Shown: positions 17,485 through 26,936 of the stretch, one piece after another
Layout: each line of letters begins with the position of its first letter
How positions within the stretch are numbered: the stretch's first letter is position 1
DNA from: Bacteroidales bacterium
GTDB lineage: Bacteria > Bacteroidota > Bacteroidia > Bacteroidales > Bacteroidaceae
NCBI GenBank assembly: GCA_030528715.1
Contig: JAUMYJ010000008.1
Span: forward strand, 1 to 63,935
Reading direction: 5' to 3'
Length of the DNA: 63,935 nt
Program-made: the position numbers and the translations under genes
Notes under the pieces: generated by a model
Seen by the model: the letters and a program-made list of their open reading frames with translations, nothing else
Told to the model about the DNA's origin: nothing
Databases searched by the model: none

Positions 17485-19956
17485 TTACGCATTTGCTTCT
17501 GACTTGTTTTGCTCACTGCGTGGTGAAAGGTCAAGAGGCTGTTCTACCAACTCGTTAAGTAGTGCAAAGTCTACCACTTGTTTGAGTGTTTCTGCATAAT
17601 GAAAATGCAACCCTTCTACATAGGTAGGAGCAATATCATCGATATCTTTTCGGTTTTCTTCGCAGAGTATGATATCGGTAATACCTGCACGTTTTGCTGC
17701 TAGTATCTTTTCCTTGATGCCACCTACGGGTAACACCTTGCCTCGAAGTGAGATTTCGCCAGTCATGGCGATGTTAGGTCGCACACGACGCTGTGTCATT
17801 AGGGAGATGAGTGCAGTCGAAATTGTAATACCCGCCGATGGGCCATCTTTGGGGATTGCGCCTGCTGGGAAGTGTAGATGAATGTTCCACTGCTCAAAGA
17901 TGTGCCGTGCAATACCATAGTGTTCAGCATTGGCTTTAAGGTGTGCTAGTGCGAGGCTGGCCGACTCCTTCATAACATCGCCGAGGTTGCCTGTGAGTGA
18001 TAGCCTTCCCTTGCCAGGGCTGAGGCTTGTTTCTATGAGCAATACATCGCCTCCCGCACTTGTCCATGCTAAGCCTGTAACTACGCCTGCATATTTGTTG
18101 CCCTCATAACGCTCTCGTGTGTAGAGGGGCTTACCTAGTAGGTCTGTGAGGGCATGAGGCTGCACTGTGTAGCTCCCACGTGTGAGTTTTAGCTTACCCA
18201 ATACGTAGCGATGCGTTAGTTTGCGTAGCACTTTGTTTATTTGTTGTTCAAGCTGTCGTACGCCACTTTCACGGGTATAATTGTCTACAATATGCTCTAT
18301 GGTATCGTTTGGAAGTTTTACTTTTACTTCTTTTTCTAAGCCATTTTCTTTTAGCGCTTTGGGAAGTAGGTGACGCTTGGCTATTTCAATTTTTTCCTCA
18401 ATGATATAACCACTCATTGGTATGAGCTCCATGCGGTCAAGTAGTGGTGTTGGGATATTGCCTATATTATTGGCCGTAGCTATGAATAGCACCTTTGATA
18501 GGTCATAGTCGAGGTCGAGATAGTTGTCATGAAAGGTTGTATTCTGTTCAGGGTCAAGCACCTCTAAGAGTGCCGATGAGGGGTCACCATGGTGTGTGTG
18601 GCCACCTACTTTGTCAATTTCGTCAAGTAAGAATACAGGGTTATTTGTACCAGCCTTTATGATACTTTTAACGATACGTCCAGGCATGGCTCCGATATAG
18701 GTGCGTCGATGTCCACGGATTTCGGCTTCATCGTGTACACCCCCTAGTGCGATACGAATATATTTGCGTTTTAAGGCCTCCGCTACGCTTTTCCCTAGTG
18801 ACGTTTTACCCACGCCAGGAGGGCCATAAAGGCAGATAATGGGTGCTTTCATATCACCACGCATTTTCAATACGGCTAGATGTTCGAGAATACGTTCTTT
18901 TACCTTTTCAAGGCCGTAGTGGTCACGATTGAGTGTGCGTTCAGCAGTACCAAGATTTAGATTGTCTTTCGAGCACTCTCCCCAGGGTAGGCTAGTGAGT
19001 GTTTGTAGGTAGGTTAGCTGTATGTTGTAGTCAGGGCTTTGTGGGTTGAGTGTACGTAACTTGGCTGCTTCTTTGTCAAACTGTTTGCGCACGGCTTCGG
19101 GCATGGCTTTTTTGTCAGCAGTGTCAATTATTGACTGTACTTCATCGGCAAAGCTGTCACCTAACTCTTGCTGTATGTTTTTGAGTTCTTGCTGCAAAAA
19201 GTAGTGCTTTTGTTGTTCATCAAGCTCGTCACGTGTGCGCTGCTGGATACTCATTTTTAGCTCCAAGAATTGTGCTTCACGATTGAGTAGCTTCAACAAG
19301 CGGAAGGTGCGCATGAACAAGCTGGGTTGTGCCAGCAGATCTACTTTTTCCTCTATGGGTAGAGGCATGTTGGTGGCTATGAAGTTGACGAGTACCACAT
19401 TTTGTTTAATGCTACGTATGGCAAAAGTGGCTTCATCGCGTACACTCTCGTTGGCCATGATATAGCGCAGGGTAACCTCCCTGCATCCTTCGGCCAAGGC
19501 GCGAAATTCTTCATCATGAGTCTCAGGTAGCTCATCGCGTAGGGTCACTACATGGGCTTTGAGGTAAGGTTTCTCTGTCAAGGGAGCTTGTAGCTCTACG
19601 CGCGAAAAACCTTGGATTAAGGCTGTCGTCGTTTGGTCAGGCATCTCAATGAGGCGCAATACCTTACCTAATGTTCCTATGGGGTGTAGCTGCTCGAAAG
19701 TGGGATGCTCATTGTCGGCATTTTTCTGACAATGTAGAGCAATGTAACTATCGTTTTTAGCAGCTTCTTTCACTACTTTGAGTGATGTCGAGCGGCCTAT
19801 CGTCACTGGAGCGATAACGCCAGGAAATAGAACCATATTGCGTAGTGGCAATACGGGGAGTGCTTCTTGCACTTCAACATTAAAGAGTTGGTCTATGTCG
19901 CCTTCAAAGTCGGCTACGAGTGAAAAAGGGGCAGACGTTGTATCGTTTTGGCTCAT
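17485..19956 (-). CDS. lon: ATP-dependent protease La (Lon)
   Basis: 823 residues, full length. The order is an N-terminal substrate-binding domain, coiled coil (about 230-270), AAA+ module with GPPGVGKT (378-385), and C-terminal protease domain with the Ser-Lys dyad Ser707 (KDGPSAG) and Lys750 (GGIKEK). It degrades misfolded and regulatory proteins in the cytoplasm. First gene of the long minus-strand series with tgt, the permease, the helicase and trpS. A predicted promoter lies about 85 bp upstream, with a C5/G5 hairpin in the leader. Confidence 0.97.
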   Translation of the reverse strand: MSQNDTTSAPFSLVADFEGDIDQLFNVEVQEALPVLPLRNMVLFPGVIAPVTIGRSTSLKVVKEAAKNDSYIALHCQKNADNEHPTFEQLHPIGTLGKVLRLIEMPDQTTTALIQGFSRVELQAPLTEKPYLKAHVVTLRDELPETHDEEFRALAEGCREVTLRYIMANESVRDEATFAIRSIKQNVVLVNFIATNMPLPIEEKVDLLAQPSLFMRTFRLLKLLNREAQFLELKMSIQQRTRDELDEQQKHYFLQQELKNIQQELGDSFADEVQSIIDTADKKAMPEAVRKQFDKEAAKLRTLNPQSPDYNIQLTYLQTLTSLPWGECSKDNLNLGTAERTLNRDHYGLEKVKERILEHLAVLKMRGDMKAPIICLYGPPGVGKTSLGKSVAEALKRKYIRIALGGVHDEAEIRGHRRTYIGAMPGRIVKSIIKAGTNNPVFLLDEIDKVGGHTHHGDPSSALLEVLDPEQNTTFHDNYLDLDYDLSKVLFIATANNIGNIPTPLLDRMELIPMSGYIIEEKIEIAKRHLLPKALKENGLEKEVKVKLPNDTIEHIVDNYTRESGVRQLEQQINKVLRKLTHRYVLGKLKLTRGSYTVQPHALTDLLGKPLYTRERYEGNKYAGVVTGLAWTSAGGDVLLIETSLSPGKGRLSLTGNLGDVMKESASLALAHLKANAEHYGIARHIFEQWNIHLHFPAGAIPKDGPSAGITISTALISLMTQRRVRPNIAMTGEISLRGKVLPVGGIKEKILAAKRAGITDIILCEENRKDIDDIAPTYVEGLHFHYAETLKQVVDFALLNELVEQPLDLSPRSEQNKSEANA

Positions 19957-20002
19957 GTTGCTCTATTGTGGGTCTTAGATGATGCGTTGTTGTACACCAT
20001 GC

Positions 20003-20029
20003 AATACCCCCTCCATAGTAGTGGGGGCT
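20003..20029 (-). other. Hairpin in the lon leader
   Basis: ATACCCCC followed by TCCATAGTA and GTGGGGGCT gives a short G/C-rich hairpin between the predicted lon start site (near 20034) and the ATG. Its role is unknown; an mRNA stability or translation effect is possible. The 19957-20368 gap also holds the lon promoter, repeat copy B, the exporter promoter and a candidate operator. Confidence 0.4.
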
Positions 20030-20040
20030 AAATCAATGTG

Positions 20041-20073
20041 CAAAGATAGCAAAATCTAGTGATATTGTGGCAA
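20041..20073 (-). promoter_or_regulatory. Predicted lon promoter
   Basis: On the minus strand TATCTTTG (20048-20041) is a perfect -7 element; a TTG (20073-20071) lies 22 bp upstream, slightly longer than the usual spacing. Confidence 0.5.
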
Positions 20074-20165
20074 TAATACGCCTTGTATTCAGATGCTACT
20101 TAAACTTTTAATTTGGCATATGAGTGACACTATGTGTATGGTAAGGCTATTTTACACGCGTGTTT

Positions 20166-20249
20166 TTGTGCCATACCTGGGTACATTTGTGTCTGTTCGT
20201 GGTACGTTTGTGTCATGACGCGAAACAATTGTATCGTGACTTGGCACAA
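20166..20249. repeat. 84-bp palindrome array, copy B
   Basis: Four contiguous 21-bp units start at 20166, 20187, 20208 and 20229. The array starts TTGTGCCA and ends TGGCACAA, so its ends are perfect 8-bp inverted repeats. Each unit follows TTGTRYCA-N5-TGGYACAA with some mismatches. It lies between the divergent lon and exporter promoters, 37 bp upstream of the exporter -33 element. Confidence 0.9.
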
Positions 20250-20286
20250 TGTTTTTGTCGAAAAAACGAAATAATCCTTCTTTTAC

Positions 20287-20317
20287 TTGTCTATATTAAA
20301 TTATTTTTCTAATTTTG
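20287..20317 (+). promoter_or_regulatory. Predicted promoter of the eight-gene exporter operon
   Basis: TTG (20287-20289) and TAATTTTG (20310-20317) are 20 bp apart. The start site falls near 20324, which rules out the upstream in-frame start codon at 20315 for the first gene. Confidence 0.72.
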
Positions 20318-20320
20318 CAC

Positions 20321-20340
20321 TGTACTAATTTTCTATTACA
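20321..20340 (+). promoter_or_regulatory. Candidate operator for the operon's GntR regulator
   Basis: TGTACTA, six bases and TATTACA form an imperfect inverted repeat (one mismatch) exactly at the predicted transcription start. Its TGTA ends and position suit a GntR/YtrA-type repressor site, and the operon encodes such a regulator. This is inference from position and symmetry. Confidence 0.4.
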
Positions 20341-20368
20341 CGCGTTTTCGATAAAATACATAACGATA

Positions 20369-21211
20369 ATGATACGAATTGATAATCTTGATTTTGCCTA
20401 CGATCAGCCGGTGCTGACGAGGTTTAGTGTTGGTATTGCCCCTGGGCGTATCTACGGTCTTTTGGGTAAGAATGGAGAAGGAAAGAGTACGCTATTACAG
20501 CTCATTTGCGGTATGTTGCGTCCTGCACATGGTGTCATCACGATAGATGGCTACGACACTAGAGAGCGAGCTCCCGAATTGCTTCAAGAGTTATTTATAG
20601 TGCCCGAAGAGATGCATTTACCTAATATCTCGCTGATGGACTATGTGCGGGTTAATGCTGTGTTTTATCCTCGATTTAGTCAAGAGCAAATGGAGGAGTA
20701 TTTGGCTGTTTTTGGCTATCGTAAGGACGTGAACTTTGGCGCACTCTCAATGGGTGAGCGTAAAAAGGTGTTTTTGAGCTTTGCGCTTGCTACCAATACG
20801 CGCTACTTGCTTATGGACGAGCCCACGAATGGGTTAGATATTCCTTCAAAAAACTTTTTTCGAAAGGTGCTCATGCAGGCGATGAACGAACAGCGTACAG
20901 TAATTATCTCAACGCATCAAGTGCGTGATATTGATGCGCTGTTAGATCATCTGCTCGTCATCAACGATGGTCGTTTGTTGATAGACCATAGTGTGAGCGA
21001 AATCTGCGATCGTTTGTCGTTTTATGAGGTAGGTGTTGATGCTGATCTATCTGGTGTCATTTATGCTATCCCCTCGATACATGGTAGCTATGTGGTGCGT
21101 CCTTTTATAGGAGAGCACACTAAGCTCAATCTTGAACTGTTCTTTACTGCTGTACTTGGTGCTACCGATGATCTCATTAAGGCTCTCAATGCCCCATCAC
21201 AACGCGCTTAA
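20369..21211 (+). CDS. ABC transporter ATP-binding protein (YtrB-like)
   Basis: 280 residues from MIRIDNLDFAYDQPV. Walker A is LGKNGEGKST, the signature motif LSMGERKK and Walker B LLMDEPTNGLD, followed by the H-loop STHQ. The start at 20369 is chosen because an upstream in-frame start would precede the predicted transcription start. Partner permease follows after 15 bp and a GntR regulator after that, an arrangement like the ytr operons of Firmicutes. The substrate is unknown. First gene of the exporter operon. Confidence 0.9.
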   Translation: MIRIDNLDFAYDQPVLTRFSVGIAPGRIYGLLGKNGEGKSTLLQLICGMLRPAHGVITIDGYDTRERAPELLQELFIVPEEMHLPNISLMDYVRVNAVFYPRFSQEQMEEYLAVFGYRKDVNFGALSMGERKKVFLSFALATNTRYLLMDEPTNGLDIPSKNFFRKVLMQAMNEQRTVIISTHQVRDIDALLDHLLVINDGRLLIDHSVSEICDRLSFYEVGVDADLSGVIYAIPSIHGSYVVRPFIGEHTKLNLELFFTAVLGATDDLIKALNAPSQRA

Positions 21212-21226
21212 TATTAAAATAATAAG

Positions 21227-22081
21227 ATGATGAAGACAAGTTTTAATTTCAGTCGCTATATGCTCTTGCTCCGCCACGATTTGGCCGAAAACAAGCAGAG
21301 TTACCGCATTTATCTCCTAGCTACACTTATTGCTTCTTGGGGCGTAATGGCGTTAAATATATTGTTTTCTGTATTGTCGTATTATACATCGTTGGCCGAT
21401 GAGTCAGAGTGGGCTCGCAGCCGTGCTTTGGATAATATTGGTTTGGGGTGGGGTATCGATATGTTGATGCAGAGTATGGTTTTAGTAGTACTAATGGGAG
21501 TGGCACAAACGACACTTTTTAGCTGCTATAACACACGTATTAAGCGTATGCGCTATCTTATCGTTCCTGGCTCGCAGCTCGAAAAGTTTTTGTCGCGCTT
21601 CACGATTACTAATATTTTGGGTGTGTTTATACCTCTCGTAGCGGTAGGCGTAGCCTTTGTGTTGCATGGTCTTGTGGCCATTAGTTTTGATGTATTAATT
21701 TTGGATCAAGCCTTAACTAGGGTTTATGAGATCTTGATTAAAGTGTTTCATGATGAAAACTTTGTTCTTACTCTTGTTACGCTGATTTCTATGAGCATAT
21801 TTAATACGTCGGTAAATATTTTTGCTAGTGCTATCTTCCGGAGTTATGCTTATATTAAACTGATGGTGGTGCAATATGTTCTTACAATACCATTTGTTGT
21901 GTTTTTGCCTTTCTTAGAAGGCTTTGTTAGAGATGTTATAAACTTGATAGAGCTTTATACGTCTGCTTTCTTGTGGACGTCTAATCTTATTGTCCTTTGT
22001 CTCTCTGCACTGCTCATTTGGGTAAGTTACCACCTCTTTAAACGCACAGACTTGACGGGCTATAAACTTTTTAGACGATGA
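21227..22081 (+). CDS. ABC transporter permease
   Basis: 284 residues with about six predicted membrane helices (near 27-50, 85-105, 125-155, 185-205, 215-235 and 248-270) and no recognisable soluble domain. It is the membrane partner of the preceding ATPase by position, 15 bp downstream. The stop overlaps the GntR start by 4 bp. Substrate unknown. MMKTSF offers two adjacent ATG starts. Confidence 0.8.
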   Translation: MMKTSFNFSRYMLLLRHDLAENKQSYRIYLLATLIASWGVMALNILFSVLSYYTSLADESEWARSRALDNIGLGWGIDMLMQSMVLVVLMGVAQTTLFSCYNTRIKRMRYLIVPGSQLEKFLSRFTITNILGVFIPLVAVGVAFVLHGLVAISFDVLILDQALTRVYEILIKVFHDENFVLTLVTLISMSIFNTSVNIFASAIFRSYAYIKLMVVQYVLTIPFVVFLPFLEGFVRDVINLIELYTSAFLWTSNLIVLCLSALLIWVSYHLFKRTDLTGYKLFRR

Positions 22082-22446
22082 TTTTTAAGGAGAATAATAG
22101 TATATACCTCCAAATAGGAGAGCGTGTATGCGAAGAAATACTAAAAGGCCGTTATCCCGAGGGAGGGCGTATACCTAGCGTGCGTGACTATGCTGTGATG
22201 GTTGAGGTCAATGTAAATACGATGGTAAAAGTTTATGAGCACCTCGAACGCCAAGGTGTGATCCACGCCAAGCGTGGATTGGGATATTTCGTAAGTGAGG
22301 GTGCAGTAGACCTATTGCGTGAGAATAAGCGTAATACTTTTCTTGCTGAACTTTGGCCAGAGGTGCTACGTCAAGCTGAGTTGCTAGGCATTAGTCGCCA
22401 AGAGCTAATGGCAGCATTTGATAAGGTAGATGCCATAGAATTATAA
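22078..22446 (+). CDS. GntR-family transcriptional regulator (YtrA type)
   Basis: 122 residues, which is short: a winged helix-turn-helix (about 10-75, with GGRIPSVRDYAVMVEVNVNTMVKVYEHLE as the recognition region) and a small helical dimerisation tail, without a ligand-binding domain. This is the YtrA subfamily, whose members usually repress their own transporter operon. It overlaps the permease gene by 4 bp and precedes the MacB-type ATPase by 4 bp. A candidate operator lies at the operon promoter (20321-20340). Confidence 0.9.
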   Translation: MIFKENNSIYLQIGERVCEEILKGRYPEGGRIPSVRDYAVMVEVNVNTMVKVYEHLERQGVIHAKRGLGYFVSEGAVDLLRENKRNTFLAELWPEVLRQAELLGISRQELMAAFDKVDAIEL

Positions 22447-22450
22447 AACG

Positions 22451-23167
22451 ATGATACAGCTTCACAACATTCATAAAACCTACAATAATGGCACGCCACT
22501 GCATGTGTTGAAGGGGATTGACCTGACAATCAATGAGGGCGAGTTTGTAGCTATCATGGGGAGCTCGGGTTCTGGTAAGAGTACCCTGCTCAATATCCTT
22601 GGTATTCTTGACCAATATGATGAGGGAGATTATACGCTGGCAGATGTATCCATCAAAAACCTGAGTGAAAATCGTGCAGCGGATTATCGTAATCGGTTGA
22701 TAGGCTTTATCTTTCAATCGTTTAATCTCATTAACTATAAAACTGCATTGGAGAATGTAGCCCTGCCTCTGTTTTATCAAGGTGTGAGTCGTACTCGTCG
22801 CAACGCATTAGCTATGCAGCAATTGGAGCGTTTAGGGTTAAAAGATTGGGCGTACCATTTGCCCTCTGAACTCTCAGGAGGACAAAAACAGCGCGTTGCC
22901 ATTGCACGCGCACTGATTACTAATCCTAAACTTCTGTTAGCTGATGAGCCAACAGGAGCGCTTGATAGCAAAACAAGTGATGAGGTCATGACGTTACTTG
23001 AGCAGCTTCATCGTGAGGGGCAAACCATCGTGGTGGTGACGCATGAGAGTGGTGTGGCTTATCGTACGCATCGCATCGTGCGTATCAAAGATGGCCTAAT
23101 TGAGAGCGATGAGTCACGTGGCGATTTTGCCGATAGCGTATTTGCTACGGGAGGACTAATGAAATAG
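22451..23167 (+). CDS. MacB/LolD-type ABC ATPase
   Basis: 238 residues. Walker [11 protein letters not shown]-loop FQSFNL, signature LSGGQKQR and Walker [13 protein letters not shown] are intact. The GALD ending and the SKTSDEVM block are typical of the MacB/LolD/FtsE group, which drives periplasmic conformational work and not transport through its own channel. The two following permeases are its partners. It starts 4 bp after the GntR gene. Confidence 0.93.
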   Translation: MIQLHNIHKTYNNGTPLHVLKGIDLTINEGEFVAIMGSSGSGKSTLLNILGILDQYDEGDYTLADVSIKNLSENRAADYRNRLIGFIFQSFNLINYKTALENVALPLFYQGVSRTRRNALAMQQLERLGLKDWAYHLPSELSGGQKQRVAIARALITNPKLLLADEPTGALDSKTSDEVMTLLEQLHREGQTIVVVTHESGVAYRTHRIVRIKDGLIESDESRGDFADSVFATGGLMK

Positions 23168-23174
23168 TCTAGCT

Positions 23175-24482
23175 ATGATAAGATATATAAAACGAACCCT
23201 CGAACGATGGGGAACGTATGTGGAGGTGTGGCATGAGGTAATGCAGAGCCTCGGGCGTAACAAGCTTCGTACCGCACTTACAGGACTTGCAGTAACAATG
23301 GGCATGTTTCTTCTAGTTTTTTTAATGGGTGCATCAAGTGGTGTACTCAATGCCTTTGAAATGCAAATGAACGAAACGCCAATGCATGTGTTAAGACTTA
23401 TTCCAGGGCATACTTCCGAGGCTTATCAAGGTTTGGGGAAAGGGCGTGAAATAGAATTTGACAACCAATCCCTGAGTATTACGACTAGTGAGGTAAAGCG
23501 ATATGAGCGTAGCCGAGTGGCTACGCTATCTATGTCAAGCGTAGCTCTGCGTTATGGCAAGGAAGGTATGACAGGAGAGCTTAAAGGTGTATACCCTGAG
23601 GAACAGGAAGTGTCGCTCCATAAGCTTCTTTATGGGCGCTATCTTAATGCTACTGACTTAGATGAGCGACGCAAAGTCGCACTTATTTGGGAAAGTGATG
23701 CCAAAGAGCTCTATGGTAGCTCTATTGCTGCACTCCATAGTTATATTACCGCAGACAATACACTCTATCGTATCGTTGGTGTATTGCAAAAGAGTGATGG
23801 CTTAGGAGTGAATACAGAGGGAGAACTGTTGGTGCCATTTACTACGTTGCAGAGCATTTCTGGTAAGAGTAATACCGTGGAGGAGGTAAGTCTATTGACC
23901 AAAGACCTTGTAACAAGTGAAGAGAATGCCAGCTTTGAGCAGAAATTACGTACCCTTTGGGCGGCTGTTTATAGCTTTGCTGTTACCGATGAAAGTGCGC
24001 TTTATATAAGTAATGGCACAACTGGTGCTGAAGAAAGTGATATTGCCCTCAAGCTCATGCACAGAGCTGTTTTTATTGTAGGGTTACTTACGTTACTCAG
24101 CGGTGTGGTAGGTATTAGTAATATAATGCTTATTTCGGTAAAAGAGCGTACGCGAGAGTTTGGCATTCGTAAAGCACTAGGTGCACGTCCTTTAAGTATA
24201 TTGAGAGAGGTTATTATTGAGAGTTTGGTCATAACACTTCTCTTCGGTTATTTGGGTATCGTGATAGGTATAGCTGCTACTGAGTATCTTGATTATCAAG
24301 CGCATCAGAAAGCGGTAACGATTGCTTCGAGCTTTACGATTGTAGTCTTTCACAATCCACATGTGAGCTTATCGATTGCTATAAGTGCTCTTGCTACACT
24401 TGCAATTGCTGGCGTCGTAGCTGGTTATCTGCCAGCATTGAAGGCTGTTCGTATTAAACCTGTAGAAGCTCTTAAAGGATAA
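23175..24482 (+). CDS. MacB-type permease (first of two)
   Basis: 435 residues with one N-terminal membrane helix (about 38-58), a long periplasmic core domain (about 60-290) and three C-terminal helices in an FtsX-type domain (about 300-425), where ISNIMLISVKERTREFGIRKALGARP is the conserved coupling segment. It should pair with the next permease as a heterodimer. In MacB systems this unit passes peptides or small molecules to a TolC channel through a fusion protein. Confidence 0.92.
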   Translation: MIRYIKRTLERWGTYVEVWHEVMQSLGRNKLRTALTGLAVTMGMFLLVFLMGASSGVLNAFEMQMNETPMHVLRLIPGHTSEAYQGLGKGREIEFDNQSLSITTSEVKRYERSRVATLSMSSVALRYGKEGMTGELKGVYPEEQEVSLHKLLYGRYLNATDLDERRKVALIWESDAKELYGSSIAALHSYITADNTLYRIVGVLQKSDGLGVNTEGELLVPFTTLQSISGKSNTVEEVSLLTKDLVTSEENASFEQKLRTLWAAVYSFAVTDESALYISNGTTGAEESDIALKLMHRAVFIVGLLTLLSGVVGISNIMLISVKERTREFGIRKALGARPLSILREVIIESLVITLLFGYLGIVIGIAATEYLDYQAHQKAVTIASSFTIVVFHNPHVSLSIAISALATLAIAGVVAGYLPALKAVRIKPVEALKG

Positions 24483-24490
24483 CAAGTACT

Positions 24491-25756
24491 ATGAAGCAAA
24501 GAAAGTTTTCTTTTTTAGATCCCGACAAGTGGAGCGAAGTATTACAGGCCTTACTGCGAAATAAGACGCGCAGTATGCTCACGGCCTTTGGTGTTTTTTG
24601 GGGCATCTTTATGCTCGTCTTTCTTATGGGGGGTGGGAAAGGTTTCCAGAGACTTCTTGAAGCTAACTTCGATGGCATTGCTTCTAATGCGTATTTTGCT
24701 TTTGCGAGACCTACTACTAAACCCTATCAAGGCTTACCTGAGGGACGTCAATGGGATCTTGAACATGCTGACTTAGAACGCGTGAAACGAGCCATTCCTG
24801 AGGTGGAACTAGCTGTACCCTTGCTCGCCGAGTGGGCTGTTGCTCTACAATATAAAGAACGAAGCACGATGGCTATTACGATGAAAGGAGTAAGCCCTGA
24901 ATATGCTGATATAGAGATGCCAGACATCGTTGTAGGGCGTAATATTAACGCATCAGATGTCGGAGAGCATCGTCGGGTATGTGTACTGGGGCGTCAACTC
25001 GTTTCCCAACTCTTTACAAGTGCTGCCGAGGCTGTTGGTAAGCATGTTAAAATTGGTGGTCACTATTACGAAGTTGTGGGTGTAAATGGTCGTCAAGGAC
25101 ATATGGGCATCATGGGGCCAGCCCCACGTACGGTGATGGTGCCATTTAGTACGATGCAGCGTCTTGGAAATTTTGGCAATAAAATAGACTTCCTAGCCAT
25201 CACTATCAAACGTGGTCACACCGTAGCCGAAATACAAGATAAAATTAGAAATGTGCTTAGAGAAGCCCATCGTATCTCTCCGAACGATGAAAAAGCAGTG
25301 GCTGACTTTAATCTCGAAATGCTTTTTTCGATGATAAATAACCTCTTTGATGGTATTGAGATGCTCATATGGATGATTGGTCTTGGCACGCTCTTGTCAG
25401 GTGCTATCGGTGTGAGCAATATTATGATGGTTACTGTTAGTGAGCGAACGATGGAAATAGGTATTCGCCGTGCAATAGGTGCACGCCCTAGTCATATTCT
25501 TGCACAGGTACTTAGCGAGAGTATGCTACTCACGATTGTAGCTGGCTTATGTGGTATCGCTTTTGCCACGCTATTGCTCATCGGTGTCGAATATCTTGCT
25601 GAAAACATGACTAAACTAGAAGCCAATTTTCAAATTAGTTTTTTTATGGCTATTGCCGCAGCAGTAGCCTTAGCATTAATGGGAGCTGCTGCTGGTATTA
25701 TGCCTGCCTTACGCGCACTGAAAATACGCCCTATTGATGCCATACGTGACGAATGA
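24491..25756 (+). CDS. MacB-type permease (second of two)
   Basis: 421 residues, a paralogue of the preceding protein with the same plan: N-terminal helix (about 34-54), periplasmic MacB core, and three C-terminal helices with the segment VSNIMMVTVSERTMEIGIRRAIGARP. It starts 8 bp after its partner. Its stop codon overlaps a potential ATG of the next gene (ATGA). Confidence 0.92.
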   Translation: MKQRKFSFLDPDKWSEVLQALLRNKTRSMLTAFGVFWGIFMLVFLMGGGKGFQRLLEANFDGIASNAYFAFARPTTKPYQGLPEGRQWDLEHADLERVKRAIPEVELAVPLLAEWAVALQYKERSTMAITMKGVSPEYADIEMPDIVVGRNINASDVGEHRRVCVLGRQLVSQLFTSAAEAVGKHVKIGGHYYEVVGVNGRQGHMGIMGPAPRTVMVPFSTMQRLGNFGNKIDFLAITIKRGHTVAEIQDKIRNVLREAHRISPNDEKAVADFNLEMLFSMINNLFDGIEMLIWMIGLGTLLSGAIGVSNIMMVTVSERTMEIGIRRAIGARPSHILAQVLSESMLLTIVAGLCGIAFATLLLIGVEYLAENMTKLEANFQISFFMAIAAAVALALMGAAAGIMPALRALKIRPIDAIRDE

Positions 25757-25794
25757 AAAAAAGAACATATTCATATATCCTATTAAGTATCCCC

Positions 25795-26925
25795 ATGAAA
25801 AAAATCGTAAAATACACGGCCATCGCTGTGGCAATTCTTTTGTTTGTAGGCACTTTTGTCTATCTCTATCAGAGTGCACAGCCCGAGGAAATAACTTATG
25901 ATCTGGCAAAGGTCACGTCACAAGATATTATGAAGAAGAGTGTTATAACTGGCACGATAGAGCCACGCGATGAAGTGAAAATTAAACCCCAAATAGCTGG
26001 TATCATAGCAGAGGTGTACAAAAAGGCTGGTGATATGGTGAAGGTAGGTGATGTTATTGCTAAGGTAAAAGTTGTGCCAGATATCGGGCAGCTAAGCTCG
26101 GGCGAAAATCGTGTGAGGCTAGCTCAGCTTAATGCCGGGCAGCAGGCCAATGAATATGCACGCAGCCAAAAGCTTTATTCAGATCGCCTCATCAGTCGCG
26201 AGGAATATGAACGCGCTTTGCTTGCTTACAATCAAGCCAAAGAAGAGGTTGTAGCTGCCCGAGAAGCCTTAGAAATTACGCGCGAGGGAGTATCCAAGAG
26301 TAATGCTCAGCTGAGTAGTACGCTCATTCGAGCTACGATTGATGGGCTTATTCTAGATATTCCGGTCAAGGTAGGAGACAATGTTATACAAAGCAATACA
26401 TTCAATGAGGGTACTACCGTAGCAACAGTTGCTGATATGACGCGCTTGATGTTCAAAGGCTATGTGGACGAAATCGAAGTGGCAAAGGTCAAGGTAGGGC
26501 AAACGATAGAAATTCTCATAGGTGCGTTGCAAGGCGAGGCGTTTGAGGCAGTGGTAGACTTTATCGCGCCTAAGGTGTCTAGCGAGGCTGGTAAGGCCAA
26601 TCACTATGAGCTACGTGCCGAACTGAGACAAAAAACAGCTGCCACTATTCGTGCTGGTTATAGTGCTAATGCTGAGCTGATACTTGATGAGCGTCGACAA
26701 GTTACTGCCTTGCCTGAGGGAGCGATTGTTTACGAGGGCGGAAAACCTTATGTTTATCGTTTGACCAAGTCTGAGCCCCAAACTTTTGATCGAGTGGCTG
26801 TGACGTTGGGCGTGAGCGATGGTGTACATGTGCAGGTGGTCAGTGGCTTAAATCAAGGAGATAGTGTACGTTATTTGCCAATATCGGCCAAGACCAAGGC
26901 TACGGAAATTGAAGTGAATATATAA
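25795..26925 (+). CDS. Membrane-fusion protein (MacA/HlyD family)
   Basis: 376 residues from MKKIVKYTAIAVAILLFVGT, an N-terminal signal anchor. It has the split biotinyl-lipoyl halves (VKIKPQIAGIIAEVYKKAGDMVKVGDVIAKV, about 60-90, and the GLILDIPVKVGDNV block near 185), an alpha-helical hairpin (about 95-175) and a beta-barrel. It bridges the MacB-type pair to the outer-membrane channel. An ATG at 25753 overlapping the permease stop would add 14 residues; the internal start gives a normal signal anchor, though coupling from 25753 is possible. Confidence 0.9.
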   Translation: MKKIVKYTAIAVAILLFVGTFVYLYQSAQPEEITYDLAKVTSQDIMKKSVITGTIEPRDEVKIKPQIAGIIAEVYKKAGDMVKVGDVIAKVKVVPDIGQLSSGENRVRLAQLNAGQQANEYARSQKLYSDRLISREEYERALLAYNQAKEEVVAAREALEITREGVSKSNAQLSSTLIRATIDGLILDIPVKVGDNVIQSNTFNEGTTVATVADMTRLMFKGYVDEIEVAKVKVGQTIEILIGALQGEAFEAVVDFIAPKVSSEAGKANHYELRAELRQKTAATIRAGYSANAELILDERRQVTALPEGAIVYEGGKPYVYRLTKSEPQTFDRVAVTLGVSDGVHVQVVSGLNQGDSVRYLPISAKTKATEIEVNI

Positions 26926-26936
26926 TCTCTACAGCT

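Noticed and set aside
20166-20249. CRISPR array interpretation of the 21-bp tandem units
   Set aside because: Units are contiguous with no spacers, always four per locus, and no cas genes are nearby.
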